Shown: piece by piece, positions 40,184 through 46,024 of the stretch
Numbering within the stretch: the first letter of the stretch is position 1
How the letters are laid out: every line of letters begins with the position of its first letter
Origin: Gammaproteobacteria bacterium
GTDB taxonomy: Bacteria; Pseudomonadota; Gammaproteobacteria; Ga0077536
Reading direction: 5' to 3'
Assembly: GCA_019747795.1 (NCBI GenBank)
Contig: JAIEQK010000027.1
Location: forward strand, 1-46,024
Length of the DNA stretch: 46,024 nt
Program-made: the position numbers and the translations under genes
Notes under the pieces: model-generated
The model's input: the letters and a program-made list of their open reading frames with translations, nothing else
What the model was told of the DNA's origin: nothing
The model's database searches: none

Positions 40184-40294
40184 GTAGGGCGGATTTCAAT
40201 CCGCCTGCGCGGCGGCGGAAATGGGCGCCGTGCACGGCCGGTTGAAACCGGCCCTACACGGAGACGCCCTGGAGGGCGGGTTTCAACCCGCCAT
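40184..40294. repeat. REP-like cluster 3: three related palindromes
   Basis: Three 22-24-bp palindromic units lie within about 110 bp, at 40184-40205, 40236-40257 and 40271-40294. They share the GTAGGGC..GGTTTCAACC..GCCCTAC design of element 1 in differing order and orientation; the third has GGAGGGCGG in place of GTAGGGCGG. They lie between the badI-like gene stop and the GST gene start and may form mRNA stem-loops. Confidence 0.82.
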
Positions 40295-40326
40295 TCATTT
40301 CCAGAGCACTCGTCGAAGCCGGGACC

Positions 40327-41124
40327 TCAGCGATAGAACTTCATGAAGTCCGGCTCGCGCTTCTCGTTCAGCGCCTTCACGCCTTCCTGCGACTCCTCGG
40401 TGTAGTAGTAGAGCCTCAACGCCTGCATGGCGAGCTGGCCCATGCCGCGGATGGACTCGGTGTCGGCGTTGAAGCTCTTCTTGGCGAGCGCGATGGCGGT
40501 CGGACTGCGCTTGTTGATTTCGTCGCACCAGCTCTGCACCGCCTCGTCGAGTTCGGCGTCCGGGTACACAGCGTTGATGAGGCCCATGTCCAGCGCTTCC
40601 TTGGCGCTGTAGCGCTTGCACATGTACCAGATTTCGCGCGCCTTCTTCTCGCCCACCACGCGGGCCAGGTAGGCGGTGCCGAAGCCCGGGTCCACCGAGC
40701 CCATCTTCGGGCCAACCTGGCCGAAGATCGCGTTGTCCGAGGCAATGGTCATGTCGCACAGCGTGGCGAACACGTTGCCGCCGCCGATGGCGTAGCCGCG
40801 CACCTTGGCGATCACCGGCTTCGGGATGTCGCGCAGCACGGAATGGAATTCCTCCACCGGCATGCCGACCGCGCCGCGCGCGTCGTTGTTGCCGTACTGG
40901 CCGCCCTGGTGATCGGACTGGTCACCGCCGGTGCAGAAGGCCTTGCCGCCCGCGCCGGTGAAGATGATCGAGCCGATGTCCTTGTCCCAGCCGGCGAGCT
41001 GGAAGGCGTCCAGCAGCTCGACGATGGTGCGCGGGCGAAACGCGTTGTACTTGGCCGGGCGGTTGATGGTGATGGTCGCGGTGCGGCCATTACGTTCGAA
41101 GATGATGTCCTGGTAGTCGCTCAT
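40327..41124 (-). CDS. badI: BadI-like 2-ketocyclohexanecarboxyl-CoA hydrolase
   Basis: This is a 265-residue crotonase-fold hydrolase closely resembling BadI of Rhodopseudomonas, which opens the ring of 2-ketocyclohexanecarboxyl-CoA to pimelyl-CoA. Shared blocks include AFCTGGDQS, YAIGGGNV, FGQVGPKMGSVDPG, VVGEKKAREIWYMCKRYS and SREGVKAL-type EESQEGVKALNEKR. The ATG at 41124 lies within a longer open frame that overlaps the next gene; the shorter start fits the family. It follows badH-like, as in the known operon. Confidence 0.88.
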   Translation of the reverse strand: MSDYQDIIFERNGRTATITINRPAKYNAFRPRTIVELLDAFQLAGWDKDIGSIIFTGAGGKAFCTGGDQSDHQGGQYGNNDARGAVGMPVEEFHSVLRDIPKPVIAKVRGYAIGGGNVFATLCDMTIASDNAIFGQVGPKMGSVDPGFGTAYLARVVGEKKAREIWYMCKRYSAKEALDMGLINAVYPDAELDEAVQSWCDEINKRSPTAIALAKKSFNADTESIRGMGQLAMQALRLYYYTEESQEGVKALNEKREPDFMKFYR

Positions 41125-41156
41125 GGCTTGCTCTTCACCTGTGTCGAATTCTTGAA

Positions 41157-41951
41157 TCAGCCGATCATCGAGTAGCCGCCGGAGACCGACAGCACTTGGC
41201 CGGTGACGTGGCCGGCGGCCTCGGAAGCGAGGAACACCACCGCGCCGGCGACGTCCTCCGGGCGCCCGACCTTCTTCAAGGGCAGGCTCTTGGCGATCTG
41301 CGCGAGCTGCTCGGGCGTGAACATGCTGTCCTTGTTGACCCACATGCTGTTCGCGCCGACCTCCGCGGTCTGTTCGGGGATGGTCACGCCCGGGCAGACC
41401 ACGTTGCAGCGGATGCCGTTGCGGCCGTTCTCCTTGGCGATGGTCTTCATGAAGCTGTTGACCGCGGCCTTCATGCCGCCGTAGACCGCCTCGCGCGGCT
41501 CGCCCTGGCGGCTCGCGTCCGAGCTGATGGAGACGATGGCGCCCTTGTTGTTCGGCGCCATGATCTTGAGCGCGGTGTAGGTGCAGTTCAGCATGCCGAC
41601 GAAGTTGACGCGAATGATCTTCTCCCACAGGTCCGGCGTGGTCTGGGTGAAGAACATGAGCTTGTCCCAGCCGACGTTGTTGACCAGCACGTCGACCGTG
41701 CCGTAGGCGTCGACCGTCTGCTTGAACATCGCCTCGACCTGCGCCATGTCCGTGACGTCGCAGGTCGCGACCTGCACCGCCGCGGCGCCGGCCTGGCGCG
41801 CCTCCTCGGCAACCACGGCGGCCTGCGCGGCGTCGATATCGCCGAGGGTGATCTTCGCGCCCTCGCGGGCAAAGGCGAGCACGATGGCGCGCCCGATGTT
41901 GGAACCGCCACCGGTGACGATGACGGCCTTGTTCTTGAGTCCCAATTCCAT
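41157..41951 (-). CDS. badH: BadH-like 2-hydroxycyclohexanecarboxyl-CoA dehydrogenase (SDR)
   Basis: This is a 264-residue SDR with TGGGSNIG as cofactor motif, VNNVGWD, catalytic Ser in SISSDASR and Tyr-x3-Lys in YGGMKAAV. It resembles BadH, which oxidises 2-hydroxycyclohexanecarboxyl-CoA to the 2-keto form for BadI. The closing stretch GQVLSVSGGYSM matches BadH. It lies 32 nt upstream of badI-like and downstream of two acyl-CoA dehydrogenases on the same strand. Confidence 0.85.
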   Translation of the reverse strand: MELGLKNKAVIVTGGGSNIGRAIVLAFAREGAKITLGDIDAAQAAVVAEEARQAGAAAVQVATCDVTDMAQVEAMFKQTVDAYGTVDVLVNNVGWDKLMFFTQTTPDLWEKIIRVNFVGMLNCTYTALKIMAPNNKGAIVSISSDASRQGEPREAVYGGMKAAVNSFMKTIAKENGRNGIRCNVVCPGVTIPEQTAEVGANSMWVNKDSMFTPEQLAQIAKSLPLKKVGRPEDVAGAVVFLASEAAGHVTGQVLSVSGGYSMIG

Positions 41952-42046
41952 GCTCTATCCCCTTGTCGATGCGCGCCCGGCGCGTCCGTGGGCGGCCGCC
42001 GGGCTTCAATGTAGGTCAGTTTCGAGCGTGCCGCGAGCGGGCCGGC

Positions 42047-43183
42047 TCAGATGGCGCGGCTGATCAGCTCCTTCATGATCTCGGAGGAGCCGCCGTAGAT
42101 GCGCTGGATGCGCGTGTCCTTCCACAGCCGCGCGATCTCGTACTCGTTCATGTAGCCGTAGCCGCCGAAGAGCTGCACGCAGGCGTCGGTCACCTCGGAG
42201 CGGAGCTCGGTGTGGAACAGCTTGGCGGACGCCGCCTGGTCGGTGGTGAGCTTGCCCTGCAAGAGCGCCGCGATGCAGGCGTCGAGGTGCGTCCAGCCGA
42301 CCTGCAGCTTGGTGCGGAGATCGGCCAGCACGAAGCGCGTGTTCTGGAATTCCAGCAGCGTGTGACCGAAAGCCTGGCGCTGCTTCACGTAGTCGACGGT
42401 CAGATCGTAGGCGCGCTGCGCGGCGGAGTGGGCCGTGACGGCGATGGACATGCGCTCCTGCGGCAGCTCCTGCATCATCAGCACGAAACCCTGGTTCTCC
42501 GCGCCGAGCAGGTAGTCGGCGGGCACGCGCAGGTCGTCGAAGAAGATCTCGGCCACGTCCGAAGAATGCTGCCCGACCTTGTCGAGCTTGCGTCCGACCT
42601 TGTAGCCCGGCCGGTCGGTCTCGCAGAAGAAGAGCGAGATGCCCTTGGCGCCGGGCTCGGCGCCGGTGCGCGCGGCGATGACCGCGATGTCGGCCGTGAC
42701 GCCGTTGGTGATGAAGGTCTTGGCGCCGTTGATGCGCCAGCCATCGCCCTCGCGGACGGCTGTCGTGCGGATGGCCTTGAGATCCGATCCCCCGCCCGGC
42801 TCGGTCATGCAGATGCAGGCGATGGCCGAGCCGTCGACCATGCGGGGAATCCAGGTGCGACGCAGGTCTTCCTGGGCGTACTTCAGAAGGTAGTGCGCGA
42901 CGATGTCGGAATGCACGCCGAAGGCCGGCGTCGCCGAACCGGTGTAGGAGGTCTCCTCCAGCACGATGGCATTGGCGCGGAAATCGAGGCCCGCGCCGCC
43001 GTAGGCCTCGGGCATGTCCGGGCACAGGATGCCCTGCGCGCCGCAGGCCCGCCAGAAGTCCTTGTCGACCTGGCCTTGAGCCTCCCAGCGCGGAATGTTC
43101 GGCGTGAGTTCCTGGGCGAAGAAGCGCCGCACGGCCTCGCGGAACTGCTGGTGCTCGGACTCGAACAGGGTGCGAGGCAGCAT
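42047..43183 (-). CDS. Acyl-CoA dehydrogenase (second of the pair)
   Basis: This is a 378-residue FAD-dependent acyl-CoA dehydrogenase. CMTEPGGGSD is the substrate-loop motif and QLFGGYGYMNEYEIAR the late FAD-binding segment. At the medium-chain Glu position it has YGG, but LPQERMSIAV carries a Glu at the alternative catalytic site used by isovaleryl- and long-chain-type enzymes. In the cyclohexanecarboxylate pathway such an enzyme (AliB) introduces the first double bond. The gap to the upstream gene is only 10 nt. Confidence 0.9.
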   Translation of the reverse strand: MLPRTLFESEHQQFREAVRRFFAQELTPNIPRWEAQGQVDKDFWRACGAQGILCPDMPEAYGGAGLDFRANAIVLEETSYTGSATPAFGVHSDIVAHYLLKYAQEDLRRTWIPRMVDGSAIACICMTEPGGGSDLKAIRTTAVREGDGWRINGAKTFITNGVTADIAVIAARTGAEPGAKGISLFFCETDRPGYKVGRKLDKVGQHSSDVAEIFFDDLRVPADYLLGAENQGFVLMMQELPQERMSIAVTAHSAAQRAYDLTVDYVKQRQAFGHTLLEFQNTRFVLADLRTKLQVGWTHLDACIAALLQGKLTTDQAASAKLFHTELRSEVTDACVQLFGGYGYMNEYEIARLWKDTRIQRIYGGSSEIMKELISRAI

Positions 43184-43193
43184 GGCGGCGCGC

Positions 43194-44360
43194 TCAGTAG
43201 CTCTTCGGCAGGTCGAGCACCTTCTCGGCGATGAAGGACTTGATCAGTTGCTCGGTGATCGGCGCGATGCGGGTGATGGTGACTTCCCGCAGCAGGCGCT
43301 CGACGTGGTACTCCTTGGCATAGCCGAAGCCGCCGTGGGTGAGCACCGCCTGCAGCGCCGCGTCGTGGCCCGCCTTGGCGCCGAGATACTTGGCCGCGTT
43401 GGCCTCCGCGCCGCAGGGACGGCCGTTGTCGTAGAGCCAGGCAGCCTTCATGGCGATGGTGTAGGCGGCCTCGAGATGCATCCAGTTCTCGGCCAGGGGA
43501 TGCTGGATGCCCTGGTTCATGCCGATGGGCCGGTCGAACACCACGCGTTCGCGCGCGTACTGCGAAGCGCGGCGCAGCGCGTCCTGGCCGACGCCGATGG
43601 CCTCGACCGCGATCAGGATGCGCTCCGGGTTCAGGCTGTGCAGGATGTAGTGGAAGCCCTTGCCCTCCTCGCCGATCAGGTCCTCGTCGGGGATGAACAG
43701 CCCGTCGATGAACACCGCGTTGGAGTCCACCGCCTTGCGCCCCATCTTCGGGATGCGCTTGATCTCCATCTTCGTGCGATCGACGTCGGTGTAGAAGACG
43801 CTGATGCCGTCGGTCGGCCGCTTGCAGTCCTCGAAGCGCGTGGTGCGCGCGAGCAGCATGATCTTGGTCGCCACCTGGCCGGTCGAGGTCCAGACCTTCT
43901 GACCGTTGACCAGGTAGCCGCCGTCGACCTTCTTCGCGAAGGTCTTGATGCGGGTGGTGTTGAGTCCCGCGTCGGGCTCGGTGACGCCGAAGCAGCACTT
44001 GTCCTGGCCGGCGACCAGGCGCGGCACCCAGCGGGATTTCTGCTCATCGGTGCCGAACACCACGATGGGATGGGGCCCGAAGAGATTGATGTGCACGGTC
44101 GAGGCGGCGGCGATGCCACCGCCGTGGCTCGCCACCTCGTGCATCATGATGGCCGCCTCGGTGACGCCGAGGCCGGCGCCGCCGTATTCCTCGGGCATGG
44201 TGATGCCGAGCCAGCCCGCCTCGGCCATCGCGCCATGGAAGGCATGGGGAAACTCGCCATCGTCGTCCCGCGCGAGCCAGTAATCGGCGTCGAAGCGCGA
44301 GACCACGGCGCGCACCGCTTCGCGTATGGCGCGCTGCTGTTCGGTCAGATCGAAATCCAC
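43194..44360 (-). CDS. Acyl-CoA dehydrogenase (first of the pair)
   Basis: This is a 388-residue acyl-CoA dehydrogenase. CFGVTEPDAGLNTTRI is the substrate-loop region and THGGFGYAKEYHVERL the late FAD segment. The putative base Glu lies in LNPERILIAV (alternative position), while the medium-chain site reads APITEQLIK. It is the first gene of the minus-strand operon that includes the second dehydrogenase, badH-like and badI-like. A strong promoter (TTGACA, 17 nt, TACTAT) overlapped by the MarR-type palindrome lies upstream. Confidence 0.9.
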   Translation of the reverse strand: MDFDLTEQQRAIREAVRAVVSRFDADYWLARDDDGEFPHAFHGAMAEAGWLGITMPEEYGGAGLGVTEAAIMMHEVASHGGGIAAASTVHINLFGPHPIVVFGTDEQKSRWVPRLVAGQDKCCFGVTEPDAGLNTTRIKTFAKKVDGGYLVNGQKVWTSTGQVATKIMLLARTTRFEDCKRPTDGISVFYTDVDRTKMEIKRIPKMGRKAVDSNAVFIDGLFIPDEDLIGEEGKGFHYILHSLNPERILIAVEAIGVGQDALRRASQYARERVVFDRPIGMNQGIQHPLAENWMHLEAAYTIAMKAAWLYDNGRPCGAEANAAKYLGAKAGHDAALQAVLTHGGFGYAKEYHVERLLREVTITRIAPITEQLIKSFIAEKVLDLPKSY

Positions 44361-44421
44361 GTGTCGAACCCTCGGACTTGAATCGCCGCCGGCTGGCGGG
44401 CGGGGCCCGGCGCCTCGCGGC

Positions 44422-44473
44422 TTGACGGAGTGGAAAGCGGCCGTATAGTAAGTATGCGTACTATCCCTGTCAA
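44422..44473. promoter_or_regulatory. Divergent promoters with MarR-type operator (site 1)
   Basis: The 20-bp palindrome at 44445-44464 starts ATAGTA and ends TACTAT, with 8 of 10 half-site bases matching. Minus promoter: TTGACA (44468-44473), 17-nt spacer, TACTAT (44445-44450). Plus promoter for marR: TTGACG (44422-44427), 16-nt spacer, TATAGT (44444-44449). The palindrome overlaps both -10 boxes, so one bound dimer would block both directions. Confidence 0.75.
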
Positions 44474-44491
44474 AGGCAGTCCGGCCGCACC

Positions 44492-45070
44492 ATGTCCAGC
44501 GTCGATATACTTGCGCGCGTCAGCCGCGCACCCGCCACCGGCGACGCCGACGCGGAGACTCGCATGGCACGCAGCAAGTCGAACATCGCCACGGACCGGG
44601 CCGACGATACCAGCGAGGAAGACTGGGGCATACGCCTGGGCTTCTCCATTCACGACACGTCCCGTCTGCGCCGCATCATCTACAACCAGGCGCTGAAGCC
44701 GGCCGGGGTGACGCGCTCTCAGGCCTGGGTGCTGGCCTATCTCAGCCGCCAGGACGGCATGGCGCAGTCCGAACTGGCCGCCGAACTCGATCTCGGCAAG
44801 GTCGCGCTGGGCGGCCTGGTCGACCGGCTCGAGGCCGCCGGCATGGTCGAACGACGGGGCGACGCGCGCGACCGGCGCATGAAGCGCATCTTCCTCACCG
44901 CGGTGGGCCGCAAGGTCATCAACAAGATGCGCGAGATCTCCGCGGTGACCAACACGCGCATCCTGGAGGGCGTCGATCCAGCCGAAGTGCGGGCCACGGT
45001 GCGTACCCTGCAGCGGATCAAGGCCAACCTGCTGCGCATGGCGGCGGCCGCGCGCAACGGCGAGGCCTGA
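44492..45070 (+). CDS. MarR family transcriptional regulator (BadR-like)
   Basis: This is a 192-residue MarR protein: about 45 extra N-terminal residues, then the winged helix-turn-helix SQAWVLAYLSRQDG, QSELAAELDLGKVALGGLVDRLEAAG and the wing RRGDARDRRMKRI, with helical dimerisation ends. ATG 44492 is used; ATG 44564 would remove part of the extension. In Rhodopseudomonas the MarR protein BadR controls badHI and ali genes, so this divergent regulator is probably an equivalent. Its likely operators are at 44445 and 37271. Confidence 0.9.
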   Translation: MSSVDILARVSRAPATGDADAETRMARSKSNIATDRADDTSEEDWGIRLGFSIHDTSRLRRIIYNQALKPAGVTRSQAWVLAYLSRQDGMAQSELAAELDLGKVALGGLVDRLEAAGMVERRGDARDRRMKRIFLTAVGRKVINKMREISAVTNTRILEGVDPAEVRATVRTLQRIKANLLRMAAAARNGEA

Positions 45071-45074
45071 GCCC

Positions 45075-46024
45075 GTGAGCCAGGCGCCGGCCTTTCGCAA
45101 CCTGCGCCTCGCCCACGAGCCGGGTGGCATCGTGGTCGCGACGCTCGACATGCCGGGCCGGCCGTTCAACGTGTTCTCGGACGACATGATCGACGAGCTC
45201 GCGACGCTCATCGACCACGTCGCCGCCGCGCCCGGCGTGCGCGGCCTGGTGCTCGCGTCAGGCAAGGACGCGTTCATGGCCGGCGCGGATCTCACCATGG
45301 TGCAGGGCTTCACCCGGCTGCGCTTCGAGCGCGGCGCGACCGAGATTCGCAAGGTCTTCTCGCGCCTCACCTACCTCCTGCGACGGCTCGAACGCCTGCC
45401 GCTCACCACCGTCGCGGCGGTCAACGGGCTCGCGCTCGGCGGCGGCCTGGAACTCGCCATGGCCTGCCACTATCGCATCGCGGCGCGTGGCGCCGCGCCG
45501 GTGCTCGGCCTGCCGGAAGTCCTGCTCGGCCTGCTGCCCGGTGCCGGCGGCACGCAGCGCCTGCCGCGGCTCACCACGCCGGAATTCGCCGCGCGCCTGC
45601 TCCTGGGTGGCCAGCCCGTGACACCCGACGCCGCGCTCGAGGCGGGCCTGGTCGACGCGCTCGCCGACGGCGCGGCGCTGCGCGCGAGCGCGGTGGAGAT
45701 GGCACGCCATGCGCTGCCCGGCGCGCGCTGGGATCAGCCCGGCTGGCACGCGCCGGCCGACCCTAGCGGGCTCATCGACGGCGGTGAAGGCGCCGCGCGC
45801 CTCACGGCGCTGGCCTGGACCGGCGCCGAAGTCGCCCATCTCTATCCCGCGGTAAGCGCCATCGTGCGCTGTCTGCGCGACGGCTATCCGCGCGACATCG
45901 ACAGCGGCATCGAAACGGAGATCGACTGCTTCCTGCCGCTGATGCTGGACCCGACGGCCGGCAACATGATCGGCACGAGCTTTCTCGCCAAGACCGCCTC
46001 CGCCCGGCGCGCGGCCGCGCTACC
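45075..46024 (+). CDS. FadJ/FadB-like multifunctional enoyl-CoA hydratase/3-hydroxyacyl-CoA dehydrogenase, partial
   Basis: The gene starts with GTG at 45075, 4 nt after the marR stop, and runs off the window edge after 316 codons. The N-terminal crotonase domain shows GKDAFMAGADL, NGLALGGGLELAMACHYRIA and PEVLLGLLPGAGGTQRLPRL; the catalytic Glu pair lies in LELAMACH and PEV. The sequence then continues into the linker typical of FadJ/FadB-type fusion enzymes (IETEIDCFLPL and later). It would hydrate and then oxidise enoyl-CoA. The bad-type hydratase (BadK) is not seen elsewhere in the window, so this protein may replace it. Confidence 0.85.
   Translation, partial: MSQAPAFRNLRLAHEPGGIVVATLDMPGRPFNVFSDDMIDELATLIDHVAAAPGVRGLVLASGKDAFMAGADLTMVQGFTRLRFERGATEIRKVFSRLTYLLRRLERLPLTTVAAVNGLALGGGLELAMACHYRIAARGAAPVLGLPEVLLGLLPGAGGTQRLPRLTTPEFAARLLLGGQPVTPDAALEAGLVDALADGAALRASAVEMARHALPGARWDQPGWHAPADPSGLIDGGEGAARLTALAWTGAEVAHLYPAVSAIVRCLRDGYPRDIDSGIETEIDCFLPLMLDPTAGNMIGTSFLAKTASARRAAAL

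Noticed and set aside
1-46024. tRNA, rRNA, integrase or insertion-sequence genes
   Set aside because: None were recognised on either strand; reading-frame products show no transposase or integrase motifs, so no mobile element border can be claimed.

Overview
This is a 46 kb stretch of GC-rich, gene-dense bacterial chromosome. It looks like a metabolically versatile Gammaproteobacterium or close relative. The pointers are an NAD-linked molybdenum formate dehydrogenase operon, ModE-type molybdate control, a TonB-dependent receptor (so a Gram-negative cell), REP-like palindromes with a GTAGG..CCTAC signature, and many acyl-CoA and aromatic catabolism genes. The genus cannot be told from the sequence. 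No rRNA, tRNA, CRISPR array, phage or insertion sequence was seen.

Region 1 (1-7.3 kb): a molybdopterin oxidoreductase cut by the window edge and translationally coupled to an acyl-CoA dehydrogenase, then a putative Na+/H+ antiporter and a three-gene surface-polysaccharide group (NodB deacetylase, unknown protein, acyltransferase-3). Region 2 (7.3-12.8 kb): a molybdate module, modA-modB-modC-modE, followed by a TonB-dependent receptor. A ModE-type palindrome lies just before modA, and a 20/24-identical copy lies over the signal-peptide codons of the receptor, so the receptor probably belongs to the Mo regulon. Region 3 (12.8-20.4 kb): a methylmalonate-semialdehyde dehydrogenase, then the formate dehydrogenase operon fdsG-fdsB-fdsA-fdhD-fdsD on the minus strand, a likely consumer of molybdenum.

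Region 4 (20.5-24.7 kb): thiolase, cupin, an ArgD-like aminotransferase preceded by an Arg-rich 23-codon reading frame and a strong hairpin with a U-run (a candidate arginine attenuator), and an amidohydrolase. Region 5 (24.7-37.2 kb): an aromatic-ring catabolic cluster (Rieske dioxygenase alpha and beta, extradiol dioxygenase, dehydrogenase, amidohydrolase, ferredoxin-type reductase) next to three aminoglycoside-phosphotransferase-like kinases. Two of these kinases come with members of one small, related protein family. The set resembles the kinase-plus-small-partner arrangement (LvaA/LvaB) used in 4-hydroxyacyl-CoA catabolism.

Region 6 (37.2-46 kb): a CoA ligase, two acyl-CoA dehydrogenases, BadH-like and BadI-like enzymes, a MarR regulator and the start of a FadJ-like multifunctional enzyme. 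Together they look like an alicyclic-acid (cyclohexanecarboxylate-type) ring-opening pathway. Two divergent promoter regions 7 kb apart carry the same ATAGTA-type operator, which suggests one BadR-like MarR regulon. Three REP-like clusters (14.3, 23.7 and 40.2 kb) lie between genes. Two of them supply the TAG stop codon of the adjacent gene.
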